Shown: positions 51,230-61,048 of the stretch, piece after piece
Layout: each line of letters opens with the position of its first letter
How positions within the stretch are numbered: position 1 is the stretch's first letter
NCBI RefSeq assembly: GCF_009827295.1
Contig: NZ_WTYD01000001.1
Coordinates: 744,001-808,000, forward strand
DNA: 64,000 nt
Direction: 5' to 3'
Source: Qipengyuania pelagi
GTDB taxonomy: Bacteria; Pseudomonadota; Alphaproteobacteria; Sphingomonadales; Sphingomonadaceae
Notes under the pieces: model-generated
The model's database searches: none
What the model was told of the DNA's origin: nothing
The model's input: only the letters and a program-made list of their open reading frames with translations
Position numbers and translations under genes: made by a program

Positions 51230-52009
51230 TCAGACCACGAATTGTTCGGCAACGATCCGTTCGTCGAGCGTGTGGCCGGGGTCGAACAGCAATTTCAGTT
51301 CCCGTTCGCGCGCAATGGCGAGCGAGACTTCGGCGATATCGCGCACCTCCTTCTGGTCGGCCACCACAGAAACCGGGCGCTTGTCCGATTCGAGGACGCG
51401 AAAACGAATCTGGCTGCGGTCGGGCAGGATGGCGCCGCGCCATCTGCGCGGTCGGAAGGCGCTGATCGGCGTCAGGGCCAGCAATTGCGAATCGAGCGGC
51501 AGGATTGGCCCGTCGGCGGAGAGGTTGTAGGCGGTCGAGCCCGCAGGCGTCGACACGAGCACGCCATCGCACACCAGTTCCTTGATCCTGACCTTGGTGT
51601 CGACCGTGACCTCGATCTTCGCGGTCTGGCGGGTCTCGCGCAGCAGCGAGACCTCGTTGATGGCGCAGAAGGTGTGGACCTGACCTTCCTGCGTGGTCGC
51701 CTCCATGCACAGCGGCGCCACGGCGAGGCCGCGCGCTTTCTCCAGGCGTTGCAGCACTTTGTCGGCGCCGCGATATCTGTTCATAAGGAAACCGACCGTG
51801 CCGAGATTGACCCCGTAAACCGGCTTCACATTGCCGTGATCGAGCATGGCGTGAAGGGTTTGCAGCATGAACCCATCGCCACCCACGACGACGACGGTGT
51901 CCGCGTCTTCCGGCGATACCCAATCGGTGAGCGACTGAAATTCCTGCGCCACCTCCTGCGCCTTCGCGCTGTCGGATACCATCAGGGCCAGCTTTTCGAA
52001 CTCGGCCAT
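51230..52009 (-). CDS. nadK: NAD kinase
   Basis: A 259-residue enzyme phosphorylating NAD to NADP. The diagnostic GGDG lies in VVVVGGDGFMLQTLHAML, with GVNLGTVGFLMN and the conserved GVLVSTPAGSTAYNLSADGP. Length is at the short end, usual for alphaproteobacteria. It is divergent from the EAL-domain gene, with the shared promoter region at 52010-52123. Confidence 0.96.
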   Translation of the reverse strand: MAEFEKLALMVSDSAKAQEVAQEFQSLTDWVSPEDADTVVVVGGDGFMLQTLHAMLDHGNVKPVYGVNLGTVGFLMNRYRGADKVLQRLEKARGLAVAPLCMEATTQEGQVHTFCAINEVSLLRETRQTAKIEVTVDTKVRIKELVCDGVLVSTPAGSTAYNLSADGPILPLDSQLLALTPISAFRPRRWRGAILPDRSQIRFRVLESDKRPVSVVADQKEVRDIAEVSLAIARERELKLLFDPGHTLDERIVAEQFVV

Positions 52010-52123
52010 CTTTATCCTCTTCCCGGCGAAAGGCCTTGTTCAACACCTATGGGGGCCTGTCCCGTTTGGCAACGCACCGCTTTTTGTGCCACATCGAAGC
52101 CGGGGAGAGATTAGGGAGCGTCG

Positions 52124-53458
52124 ATGGCAAGCTTGGCAGACACTTCCAGTCGCGACGGAACCGTTCCCAACGGTCAGGATTCCCTGACCGGATTGTCGGA
52201 CCTTGCCCAGGCGCGGCAGACGATGCAGCGCTGGCAGCGGGACTGGCCCGATGGGGGGCCGCCCTTTCCCATGCGCGCGATGCTGATCGCCATTGGCCGT
52301 ATCGACCGGGTGAACGTCGCCTATGGAGAGACGACGGGCGACGGCGTCCTGATAGAGATCGCCCAGCGCATCCGTCATTTCGCCGAAGACGAGCTGGAGA
52401 GCGGCGTCTGGCTGGCAGCGCGCATTTCTGGCGACAGCTTCCTCCTCGCGGCGCGGGAGGATTGCTCGCGCGAACGTTGGCAATGGCTGGCCGAAGCGCT
52501 CGCCGATGCGATCGCCATGCCGATCGTCGATTCCTGCACCAGCCACAGCCTGCGACTCTGGCCGCGCTTCGCGCTGATGAGGGCGCGCGCGGGCGACGAC
52601 GCCGATTCGATACTCGATACGCTGGCGGAAACGGCCGTGCGGATGCGCAGCAGCAATGGCGAACGGATCGCCTGGGCGAGCGAGGATCTCGACCAGCAGG
52701 GCCTGTCGAACCAGCAATTGGAAGCCGATCTTCTGGCCGCGATCGATCGCGACGAGATCGAGGTGCTGTTTCAGCCGCAATATCGTGTCGGCGACAATCG
52801 CCTGGTCGGGGCCGAGGCGCTGGCACGCTGGCAGCATCCGACCCTGGGGCGCATCGGTGCAGGGCTGCTCTTCACGATCGCCGAACGCGCCGATCACGTC
52901 GCGCAATTGTCCCGCCACATCGCGCGCCGCGCGCTGGATGGGGCACGCGATTGGCCCGAGGGTCTTTGCCTGTCGATCAACGTGACCTCCGCCGATCTTG
53001 CTGCGGGCAGCTTCGCGCGCGATTTCATCGCTCTGGTCGAAGCAAGCGCGCTGGAGCCCGATCACGTCACGCTTGAGATAACCGAACAGGTGCTCCTTGC
53101 CGATCTCGACCGGACGCGGGAGATTCTCGACGAGCTGAAGGCGGTCGGCATCAATCTCTCGCTCGACGATTTCGGCGCGGGCTATTGCAACTTCCGCTAT
53201 CTCAAGGTCCTGCCGCTGGACTGCCTCAAGCTCGATCGCGCGATGATCGATGGCGTGCTGGACGACAAGCGCGACCTCGCAGTCCTGCGCGCGATCGTCG
53301 CCATGGCCAAAGCGCTCGATCTGCGCGTGGTGGCCGAAGGGGTGGAGAAGGACGAGCAACTCGCCCTGATCGCGCGCGAAGGCGTCGAAACCTACCAGGG
53401 CTTCCTGCGCGCGGAGCCGATGGGCGCGGAAGACTTCGTCAGGCTGGCGCGCGGCTGA
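52124..53458 (+). CDS. EAL-domain c-di-GMP phosphodiesterase with degenerate GGDEF domain
   Basis: A 444-residue soluble protein. The N-terminal GGDEF-like domain has RISGDSFLL in place of the GGDEF loop (SGDSF, residues 102-106), so it is unlikely to make c-di-GMP and may sense nucleotide. The C-terminal EAL domain keeps catalytic residues: EVLFQPQYR, GAEALARW, SINVTSADL, LEITEQVL, SLDDFGAGYCNF, LKLDRAMID, VVAEGVEKDEQ and TYQGFLRAEPM. Phosphodiesterase activity is therefore expected. No membrane or PAS segment is present. Confidence 0.92.
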   Translation: MASLADTSSRDGTVPNGQDSLTGLSDLAQARQTMQRWQRDWPDGGPPFPMRAMLIAIGRIDRVNVAYGETTGDGVLIEIAQRIRHFAEDELESGVWLAARISGDSFLLAAREDCSRERWQWLAEALADAIAMPIVDSCTSHSLRLWPRFALMRARAGDDADSILDTLAETAVRMRSSNGERIAWASEDLDQQGLSNQQLEADLLAAIDRDEIEVLFQPQYRVGDNRLVGAEALARWQHPTLGRIGAGLLFTIAERADHVAQLSRHIARRALDGARDWPEGLCLSINVTSADLAAGSFARDFIALVEASALEPDHVTLEITEQVLLADLDRTREILDELKAVGINLSLDDFGAGYCNFRYLKVLPLDCLKLDRAMIDGVLDDKRDLAVLRAIVAMAKALDLRVVAEGVEKDEQLALIAREGVETYQGFLRAEPMGAEDFVRLARG

Positions 53459-53489
53459 CGGTCGCTCGGTCGTCAGGCGCCGCCAGCGA

Positions 53490-56400
53490 TCAGCCCGCCT
53501 TCTTCGCCTTCTTCGCGATGCCCGACAGGCCCTTGGTCAGCTGATAGAGCCCGTTCAAGCGGCTCTGCGGATCGTTCCAGGCGCGGCTGATGACCAGCTT
53601 CATGTCGGGACGCAATTTGGCGGTGCCCTTCAAGCGGTCGACATAGGCGATGAGGCCCGGACCGTCCGGGAAATCGTCATTGTGGAAGGTGACGAGCGTG
53701 CCCGCCGCGCCGACATCGATCTTGGCGATATTGGCGGTGATGGCCTGATGCTTGATCTCGATCAGCTTGACGAGATTGGCGGTCGCGCTGGGCAGATCGC
53801 CGAAGCGGTCGATCATCTCGGCGGCGAGCGCCTCGATCTCGCCCTTGTTCTCGGCATCGTTGAGGCGGCGATAGAGCGCCATGCGGACGGCGAGGTCGGG
53901 GACGTAATCCTCCGGGATCATGATCGGCGCATCGACCGTGATCTGCGGGCTGACCTTTTCGGGTTTCGCCTCCAGCCCCATTTCGCCCGCCTTGGCGGCC
54001 AGGATCGCGTCCTCGAGCATGGACTGGTAGAGTTCGAAGCCGACTTCGCGGATATGGCCCGATTGTTCGTCGCCGAGGAGATTGCCCGCGCCGCGAATGT
54101 CGAGATCGTGGCTGGCGAGCTGGAATCCGGCGCCCAGCGAATCGAGATCGCCAAGCACTTTAAGCCGCTTCTCCGCAACTTCGGACAATTGCGTGTCCTT
54201 GGCGTAGGTGAGATAAGCGTAGGCACGCAGCTTCGATCGCCCAACACGGCCACGCAGCTGATAGAGCTGGGCCAAGCCGAAGATATCCGCGCGGTGGATG
54301 ATGATCGTGTTCGCGCTCGGCAGGTCGAGCCCGCTTTCGACGATGGTGGTGGCGAGGAGCACGTCGTATTTACGCTCGTAGAACGCGCTCATCCGCTCCT
54401 CGATCTCGCCCGCGCCCATCTGTCCGTGCGCGGCGACGTATTTCACCTCGGGCACGTTCTCGTGCAGCCAGTCCGAAATCGCTTCCATGTCTGAGATGCG
54501 CGGCACCACGATGAAGCTCTGCCCGCCGCGATGATGCTCGCGCAGCAGCGCCTCGCGCATCACCATATCGTCCCATTCCATCACGTAGGTGCGCACCGCC
54601 AGGCGATCGACCGGCGGAGTCTGGATGGTCGACAATTCGCGCAAGCCCGTCATCGCCATCTGCAAGGTGCGGGGGATCGGCGTCGCGGTCAGCGTCAGCA
54701 TATGCACGTCGGCGCGCAGCTGCTTCAGCTTCTCCTTATGCGTGACGCCAAAGCGCTGTTCCTCGTCCACGATGACGAGGCCAAGATCCTTGAATTCGGT
54801 CTGCTTCGACAGGATCGCGTGCGTGCCGACGACGATGTCGATATCGCCCTTCTTCAGCCCCTCGCGCGTTTCCTTGGTCTCCTTCGCCGAGACGAGACGC
54901 GAGAGGCGCCCGACCTTCAGGGGGAAACCATCGAAGCGAGCGGAAAAATTCTCGTAATGCTGGCGGGCGAGGAGGGTGGTGGGTGCGACCACCGCGACCT
55001 GCTGGCCGTTCATCGCCGCGACGAAGGCCGCGCGCAGCGCGACCTCGGTCTTGCCGAAGCCGACATCGCCGCAGACGAGGCGATCCATCGGCTTGCCGCT
55101 TTCGAGGTCGGACAGGACATCGGCAATGGCGCGGTCCTGATCGTCGGTTTCTTCGTACTGGAAGCGGTCGAGGAACTGGTTGTACGACCCTTCCTCGACC
55201 TCCAGCACCGGCGCTTTCCTGAGCGCGCGGGCGGCGGCGACCTGCATCAGCTCGCCCGCGATGGCCTGGATGCGCTCCTTAAGGCGGGCGCGCCGCTTCT
55301 GCCAAGCTTCGCCGCCCAGCCTGTCGAGCTGGACCGCTTCCTCGCTCGATCCGTAGCGGCTGAGGACGTCGATATTCTCGACCGGGATGAACAGCTTGTC
55401 CCCGCCGCGATATTCGAGCTGGACGCAGTCATGCTTCGATTTGCCGACCGCGATCGGTTCGAGGCCGAGATATTTGCCGATCCCGTGTTCGGTGTGGACA
55501 ATGAGGTCGCCCACGCTCAGAGCCTGCAATTCCGCCAGGAAGGCGTCGGCATCGCGGCGCTTCTTCTTGCGGCGCACCAGCCTGTCGCCGAGTATGTCCT
55601 GCTCGGTCAGCAGCTCCATCTCGTCATTGGCGAAGCTGGCTTCCAGCGGCACGATCATCGCCGCAGGCTTGCCTTTCGACGATTGCCCCAGCGCCTCCTG
55701 CCAGCTCTCCGCGGTCTGCACCGCGATCCCCGCCTCGTCGAGGATCGACACGATGCGCGACCGGCTGCCCTTGGAATAGGCGGCGATCAGCGGTCGCTTG
55801 CCCGCCTTGGCGATGGCTTTGAGGTGATCGGCCAGCACGGGATAGACATTGTCGCCCCGCGCGCGTTCCGGGGCAAAATCGCGGCCCGAACGGAAGCCGA
55901 AATCGATAACTGTGTCGCTTTCGGGCTCGTCGAAGGCGGTGGCGCGGTGGGCGGGCGCATCCGCCAGCGCTGTGTCGAACTCGTCCTGTGTCAGATAGAG
56001 CGCGTCGGGCTTCAGGGGACGATAGCTGCCCTTCGCCTGCCCGCTCGCCGCCTTGCGCTGCTCGTAATAGTCGGCGACATCCTTGGCCCGCTCTTCCGCC
56101 GCGGCGAGCGCGGCCTGGTCGATTACGAGCAAATCGTCCTTGCCGAGATGATCGAACAGAGTCGTCAGCCGATCCTCGAACAGAGGCAGCCAGTGTTCCA
56201 TCCCCGCAAGCCGCCGCCCTTCGCTGACCGCTTCGTAAAGCGGGTCCTGCGTGGCGTTGGCGCCGAACAGCTCGCGATAGCGGGTGCGGAAGCGCTTGAT
56301 GCTGTCCTCGTCCAGCAGCGCCTCGCTGGCGGGCAGGAGCAGATGCCGGTCGAGCCGCCCTGTCGTCAGCTGGGTATTGGGATCGAAACTGCGCAGGCTT

Positions 56401-56969
56401 TCCAGCTCGTCACCGAAGAAATCGAGCCTTAACGCCTCATCCATCCCGCTGGGGAAGACATCCACGATCGAGCCGCGAATGGCGTATTCGCCCTTGTCGA
56501 TGACCGTGTCGGTGCGCGAATAGCCCTGGCGCTGAAGCAGGGCGGCCAGGCTGTCGCGCCCGATCTCCATCCCCGGCGCGAATTCGCGCACGCTCTCGCG
56601 GATGCGGAAGGGAGTAAGGACGCGCTGCAAAACCGCGTTGGCGGTCGTCACCAGCAATTGCGCGCCCGGTCTGCCCGCCTGAAGGCGATGCAGCGCGGCG
56701 AGGCGACGCGCGCTGATCGAGAGCGCCGGGCTCGCCCGGTCGTAAGGAAGCGAATCCCACGCCGGAAATTCGATCGCTTCCAGCTCGGGTGCGAAATAGC
56801 GTGCCGCTTCGGATACGGCGTTCATCGCGGTATCGTCGGGGACGATGAAGACCGCGCGGCCCTTTAAGGCGCGGGCGAGATCGGCGAGGACGAGCGGCTG
56901 CGCCCCGCGCGCCACGCGCGCCAGGGTGAGCGGGGTGTCGGCTTTGAGGATGCGGGCGATGTCGGGCAT
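53490..56969 (-). CDS. mfd: Transcription-repair coupling factor
   Basis: An 1159-residue translocase that removes RNA polymerase stalled at lesions and recruits UvrA. The UvrB-homology N terminus ([34 protein letters not shown]), the RNA polymerase-interaction domain ([15 protein letters not shown]) and the RecG-like motor ([63 protein letters not shown]) are in order. The C-terminal TRCF domain is complete. Normal length. Confidence 0.97.
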   Translation of the reverse strand: MPDIARILKADTPLTLARVARGAQPLVLADLARALKGRAVFIVPDDTAMNAVSEAARYFAPELEAIEFPAWDSLPYDRASPALSISARRLAALHRLQAGRPGAQLLVTTANAVLQRVLTPFRIRESVREFAPGMEIGRDSLAALLQRQGYSRTDTVIDKGEYAIRGSIVDVFPSGMDEALRLDFFGDELESLRSFDPNTQLTTGRLDRHLLLPASEALLDEDSIKRFRTRYRELFGANATQDPLYEAVSEGRRLAGMEHWLPLFEDRLTTLFDHLGKDDLLVIDQAALAAAEERAKDVADYYEQRKAASGQAKGSYRPLKPDALYLTQDEFDTALADAPAHRATAFDEPESDTVIDFGFRSGRDFAPERARGDNVYPVLADHLKAIAKAGKRPLIAAYSKGSRSRIVSILDEAGIAVQTAESWQEALGQSSKGKPAAMIVPLEASFANDEMELLTEQDILGDRLVRRKKKRRDADAFLAELQALSVGDLIVHTEHGIGKYLGLEPIAVGKSKHDCVQLEYRGGDKLFIPVENIDVLSRYGSSEEAVQLDRLGGEAWQKRRARLKERIQAIAGELMQVAAARALRKAPVLEVEEGSYNQFLDRFQYEETDDQDRAIADVLSDLESGKPMDRLVCGDVGFGKTEVALRAAFVAAMNGQQVAVVAPTTLLARQHYENFSARFDGFPLKVGRLSRLVSAKETKETREGLKKGDIDIVVGTHAILSKQTEFKDLGLVIVDEEQRFGVTHKEKLKQLRADVHMLTLTATPIPRTLQMAMTGLRELSTIQTPPVDRLAVRTYVMEWDDMVMREALLREHHRGGQSFIVVPRISDMEAISDWLHENVPEVKYVAAHGQMGAGEIEERMSAFYERKYDVLLATTIVESGLDLPSANTIIIHRADIFGLAQLYQLRGRVGRSKLRAYAYLTYAKDTQLSEVAEKRLKVLGDLDSLGAGFQLASHDLDIRGAGNLLGDEQSGHIREVGFELYQSMLEDAILAAKAGEMGLEAKPEKVSPQITVDAPIMIPEDYVPDLAVRMALYRRLNDAENKGEIEALAAEMIDRFGDLPSATANLVKLIEIKHQAITANIAKIDVGAAGTLVTFHNDDFPDGPGLIAYVDRLKGTAKLRPDMKLVISRAWNDPQSRLNGLYQLTKGLSGIAKKAKKAG

Positions 56970-56985
56970 GGTCAGAGGTGGAGCG

Positions 56986-57366
56986 CTAGACGCTATCTTC
57001 GGTTCCGTTGCGATCGCGCAACCGGCGGTAAAGGGCCAGAACGATCGCCCCGATCGCGATCCCGACCACGGATGCGACGATGTCGACGATCAAATCCTCG
57101 AACTCCATGGCGCGTTGCAGGTCCAACATGCCTTGGGCGACCTCGATCAGGGCACCGAACAGGCCGAGAGCGATCAGAAGCACGATCGCCGACCTACGCG
57201 AAAAGGCGAGGCGGGACAGAAAGCCAAGCGTGACGAAGGCCAGCGCGTGCCAGATTCCGCCGCCCCTTCCGCCCATGTTTCCGGGGATCAGCGCGTAATA
57301 GCAGGTAATCGCCGCAGCGATCGCCAACATCACGGCCAACAGGCGAAGGATCACTTTTCTATTCAC
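56986..57366 (-). CDS. VanZ-like membrane protein
   Basis: A 126-residue protein with four hydrophobic helices (including VILRLLAVMLAIAAAITCYY, IWHALAFVTLGFLSRLAF, AIVLLIALGLFGALIEVAQ and IVDIVASVVGIAIGAIVLAL). The VanZ-type pattern of the third helix region, GALIEVAQGML ... EFEDLIVDIVASVVG, is kept. Function in non-resistance VanZ homologues is unknown. GTG 57366 is the likely start; the frame runs on upstream through sdhE but is not hydrophobic there. Confidence 0.8.
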   Translation of the reverse strand: MNRKVILRLLAVMLAIAAAITCYYALIPGNMGGRGGGIWHALAFVTLGFLSRLAFSRRSAIVLLIALGLFGALIEVAQGMLDLQRAMEFEDLIVDIVASVVGIAIGAIVLALYRRLRDRNGTEDSV

Positions 57367-57395
57367 GATGCGATGTCTTGCGAAGTTTGACCGGA

Positions 57396-57692
57396 TCAGA
57401 TCGCGACGTAATCGAGACGCTGCATGGCCTCCATCCGCTCGCCCAGGAAGGCTGGCGGAACCGGCTGCGTCTTGAGCGCCCAGGCCATGACATCGACATC
57501 GTCTTCTTCGAGCAAGGCTTCGAACCAGGCGAGCGCAGCCTCGTCCCATTCCGGGTGATAGCGATCGAAAAAGCCGCCGAACATGTAATCCGCCTCGCGC
57601 GTGCCGCGATGCCAGGCGCGGAAACGGGCGCGCTGGAGGCGGCCTTCGAAGGTGAGCGGGTCGGGCATGAAGCGCGGGTAGGGCACTCGCAT
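57396..57692 (-). CDS. sdhE: Succinate dehydrogenase assembly factor SdhE-like (FAD assembly)
   Basis: A small helical protein of 98 residues (90 if it starts at ATG 57668) that helps attach FAD covalently to SdhA. The family motif RGTREADYMFGGFFDR is present, followed by acidic WFEALLEEDDVDVMAW. No clear Shine-Dalgarno precedes either ATG, so the start is unsure. It is divergent from recG with only 30 bases between start codons. Confidence 0.87.
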   Translation of the reverse strand: MRVPYPRFMPDPLTFEGRLQRARFRAWHRGTREADYMFGGFFDRYHPEWDEAALAWFEALLEEDDVDVMAWALKTQPVPPAFLGERMEAMQRLDYVAI

Positions 57693-57722
57693 TGGGCGCG
57701 CAAGCGGCTATAGGCATCCCCA

Positions 57723-59786
57723 ATGCGCCCCGACATCCTCAACCCCCTGTTCGCCGAAGTCGAAACGCTCGACGGGGTGGGCCCGAAGATGAAGAAGCCG
57801 CTCGACCGCCTCGGCCTGACGCGGGTGCGCGATGTCGCCTATCACCTCCCCGAACGTTTCGTGACCCGGCGCGCGGTCCAGACAGTCGACGAGGCGGGCG
57901 AGGGCGAGCAGATCGTCCTCAAGCTGACCGTCACCGAACATCGCGGCGGACGCAATCCGCGCGCGCCCTATCGCGTGCTGGCGCAGGATTCGATCGGCAA
58001 TGTGATCGCGCTGACCTATTTCGGGCGGGCATCCTATACCGCGAAGAAGCAATTGCCGGTGGGCGAGGTGCGGTGGGTGGCGGGGAAGCTGGAGCGCTAT
58101 GGCGACATGCTCCAGATCGTCCATCCCGACCATGTTCTCGAGGAAGGCGGCGATACGCTGCAACGGCTGTGCGAGCCGGTTTATGCTTTGGCGGAGGGCC
58201 TGACCCAGCCGAGAATCGCCGGGCTGGTGGAACAGGCGCTCGCGCGGGCGCCCGAATTGCCCGAATGGAACGACGCGAACCAGGTCGAGCGGGAAGATTG
58301 GCCGAAATGGCGCGAGGCGCTGAAGGCGGCCCATAAGGGCGAGGATGCGAAGGCGCGCGACCGGCTCGCCTATGACGAATTACTCGCCAACAGCCTCGCG
58401 CTCATGCTGGTGCGCGCCGACAATCGCCGCCGCAAGGGTCAGCCACTGATCGGCGATGGGAGCTATCGCGGCAAGCTCGCGCTGCCGTTTCCGCTGACGG
58501 GCGCGCAGAAGCGGTCCATCGCGGAAATCGAAGGCGATCTGGCGCAGGAAGCCCCGATGCTGCGCCTGCTCCAGGGCGATGTCGGCGCGGGCAAGACGGT
58601 GGTGGCGCTCGAAGCCATGCTGATCGCTGTCGAGGCCGGGGCGCAGGCCGCGCTGCTCGCCCCCACCGAACTGCTCGCGCGCCAGCATTACGAGACTCTG
58701 AGGCGCATGGCCGCGCCGACGGGGGCGGAGGTCGTCCTGTTCACCGGGCGCGACAAGGGAAGGGCGCGCGAGAGTATCCTGATGGGTCTGCTCGATGGCT
58801 CGATCGATATCGTGGTCGGCACCCATGCGATTTTTCAGGACACGGTCGCTTACCGCAATCTGGCGATGGTCGTGATCGACGAGCAGCATCGTTTCGGTGT
58901 CGGTCAGCGCCTGATGCTGGCGGGAAAGGGCAAGCGCGCGCCCCATGTCCTCGCCATGACGGCCACGCCGATCCCGCGCACGCTGACCCTGGCGCAATAT
59001 GGCGAGTTGGACGTCAGCAAATTGGACGAGCTGCCGCCCGGTCGCCAGGCGATCGATACGGTCGTCATGGGGCAGGACAAGATCGGCCTGCTGGTCGATC
59101 GTCTTGCCGCGCAGATCGCGGAAGGCAGGCAGGCCTATTGGGTCTGCCCGATGGTGCGCGAAAGCGACGGGCCGGAAGAGATCGCCGCCGCCGAAGCGCG
59201 CTATGCCGCGCTGCGCGAACGGTTCGGGGAGGACGTGGTGATGGTCCACGGCCAGCTCGCGCCCGAACTGAAGGACGCGGCGATGGAGCGGTTTGCCAGC
59301 GGCGATGCCAAGCTGCTGGTCGCGACGACAGTCATCGAAGTCGGTGTCGACGTGCCCAACGCCACGCTGATGGTGATCGAGCAGGCGGAGCGGTTCGGCC
59401 TGGCGCAATTGCACCAGCTACGCGGACGGGTGGGGCGGGGCAGCGCGAAATCGATCTGCATCCTGTTGCGCGGCGATACTCTGTCAGAGACGGCGCGCGA
59501 GCGGTTGGCGCTGATGCGCGATACGCAGGACGGGTTCCAGCTCGCCGAAGAGGATCTGCGCCTGCGCGGTGGCGGCGAATTGCTGGGCACGCGCCAATCG
59601 GGCGATGCCGCGTTCCGCATCGCCGATTTGGAGCAGATCACGCGGCTGCTTCCCGCCGCGCATGACGATGCGCGATTGTTGATGGAAAGGGACGGGGGAC
59701 TTGAGGGTCGCCGAGGCGAGGCGGCGCGCATCCTCCTCTATCTCTTCGAACGCGATTTCGGCGTGCGCACCTTGCGCGGTGGATAG
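57723..59786 (+). CDS. recG: ATP-dependent DNA helicase RecG
   Basis: A 687-residue helicase remodelling stalled forks and Holliday junctions. The N-terminal wedge OB domain covers about residues 1-160 (LDGVGPKMKKPLDRLGLTRV, LTVTEHRGGRN). The motor contains [70 protein letters not shown] and QLRGRVGRG. Normal length. Confidence 0.97.
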   Translation: MRPDILNPLFAEVETLDGVGPKMKKPLDRLGLTRVRDVAYHLPERFVTRRAVQTVDEAGEGEQIVLKLTVTEHRGGRNPRAPYRVLAQDSIGNVIALTYFGRASYTAKKQLPVGEVRWVAGKLERYGDMLQIVHPDHVLEEGGDTLQRLCEPVYALAEGLTQPRIAGLVEQALARAPELPEWNDANQVEREDWPKWREALKAAHKGEDAKARDRLAYDELLANSLALMLVRADNRRRKGQPLIGDGSYRGKLALPFPLTGAQKRSIAEIEGDLAQEAPMLRLLQGDVGAGKTVVALEAMLIAVEAGAQAALLAPTELLARQHYETLRRMAAPTGAEVVLFTGRDKGRARESILMGLLDGSIDIVVGTHAIFQDTVAYRNLAMVVIDEQHRFGVGQRLMLAGKGKRAPHVLAMTATPIPRTLTLAQYGELDVSKLDELPPGRQAIDTVVMGQDKIGLLVDRLAAQIAEGRQAYWVCPMVRESDGPEEIAAAEARYAALRERFGEDVVMVHGQLAPELKDAAMERFASGDAKLLVATTVIEVGVDVPNATLMVIEQAERFGLAQLHQLRGRVGRGSAKSICILLRGDTLSETARERLALMRDTQDGFQLAEEDLRLRGGGELLGTRQSGDAAFRIADLEQITRLLPAAHDDARLLMERDGGLEGRRGEAARILLYLFERDFGVRTLRGG

Positions 59787-59795
59787 CGTCTAAGT

Positions 59796-60941
59796 TTAAG
59801 AACCGGCCTTTTCCCGCCGGATCAGCGATTTGACCTTCGCATTGCGCATATGCCGCTTCACCGCGCGGCGTTCCGCCTTCTCCATCCACTGGCTCAAGCT
59901 CATTCCTCCTTCGGAGACATCGGCGAGCACGGCGCCGCGCAGGCCCATCGGCTGCTCCGGCCCCGTCGTCGTGTCGGTATCGGTCTGGCGCTCGATCTCG
60001 GCGTTCAGCAATGCCCCTGCCAGAACGCCGTAAGCTGACAGGAAGAGCCACATGAGGAAGACGACGATCGCTGAGAGCGAGCCATAGGTCGCGTTGTAGT
60101 CGCTGACGTAAGCGACATAGAGCGAGAAGCCGAACGAGATCGCGATCCAAAGCACGGTCGCAAGAAGCGCGCCGGGGGCGAGCCATTTCCATCGAGCAGG
60201 TGCGCGATCGGGACCGTAGCGCATGATGAGCGCGAACCCTGCGCTTCCCAGCGCGATCGAGGCCGTCCAGGTCAGGATCTTGATCGCCCACTCCGCCCCA
60301 GGCCCGATCAGGCCATCGGCCTGGGTCTGCAACCAGGCGAACAGGCCTGCGCTGAGGATGCCGGTCAGGGCCACGAAGATCGCCGCCAGCGTCAGCGCCG
60401 CCACTCTGAGCGTCAGCGCGACGATGCCGCGCGTCTCATGCTCCTCGTTGATGATGTTGAGCGCCCCGATCAGGCCGTTCGCCGCACGCATTCCGCCATA
60501 GATCGCGAAGAACAGGGCGACCATCAGCGCGAAGCCGGTCACGCCCGAATTGGCGGTTACGACGCCGAGCAGCTGGTCCTCGATCACCGCAGCCGCTTCG
60601 GCGGGCACGACCTGGATGATCGATCGCATCTGCTGGTGCACCGTGTCGACATTCCCGATCAGCCCATAGACCATGACGGTCGCAGCAATCAGGGGGGTGA
60701 GGGCGAGGAAGGTAAAGAAGGCGACGCCCGCGCCGAGCAGGGAAAGATTGTGGAATCCCCACATGGTGTAGACCCGCTTCAGGATTTCTTTCCACGCGGC
60801 CCATGGCATGGCCCAAGGGCTATTTGCGGTTGCACCGGGGGCGTCTTTGGGGGAAGACCCCGGTTCTCGGGCGGGAATTTCCTCACCATCAGGCGTCATC
60901 CCTTCGTGGGGTGCAGGTGCGGCAAGTCCTTCATTGTCCAC
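59796..60941 (-). CDS. YihY/BrkB-family inner-membrane protein
   Basis: A 381-residue protein with a Pro/Ala-rich cytoplasmic N terminus of about 60 residues, then six membrane helices (for example LLGAGVAFFTFLALTPLIAA and AIVVFLMWLFLSAYGVLAGA) and a basic C-terminal tail (RRAVKRHMRNAKVKSLIRRE). The central YGSLSAIVVFLMWL and ALLNAEIE are family signatures. Despite older names (RNase BN, BrkB) its function is unsettled. It converges with recG, separated by 9 bases. Confidence 0.92.
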   Translation of the reverse strand: MDNEGLAAPAPHEGMTPDGEEIPAREPGSSPKDAPGATANSPWAMPWAAWKEILKRVYTMWGFHNLSLLGAGVAFFTFLALTPLIAATVMVYGLIGNVDTVHQQMRSIIQVVPAEAAAVIEDQLLGVVTANSGVTGFALMVALFFAIYGGMRAANGLIGALNIINEEHETRGIVALTLRVAALTLAAIFVALTGILSAGLFAWLQTQADGLIGPGAEWAIKILTWTASIALGSAGFALIMRYGPDRAPARWKWLAPGALLATVLWIAISFGFSLYVAYVSDYNATYGSLSAIVVFLMWLFLSAYGVLAGALLNAEIERQTDTDTTTGPEQPMGLRGAVLADVSEGGMSLSQWMEKAERRAVKRHMRNAKVKSLIRREKAGS

Positions 60942-61048
60942 GTGGGTCGCTTTCTATGGTCGCTTCAGCTTCCTTTTTCCTTGAAACCGGGCGGGTTGGC
61001 AACCGCACCGCCCGCCGGAAATCGGGGCGGGGCCGGGCGCGAAGCTCG

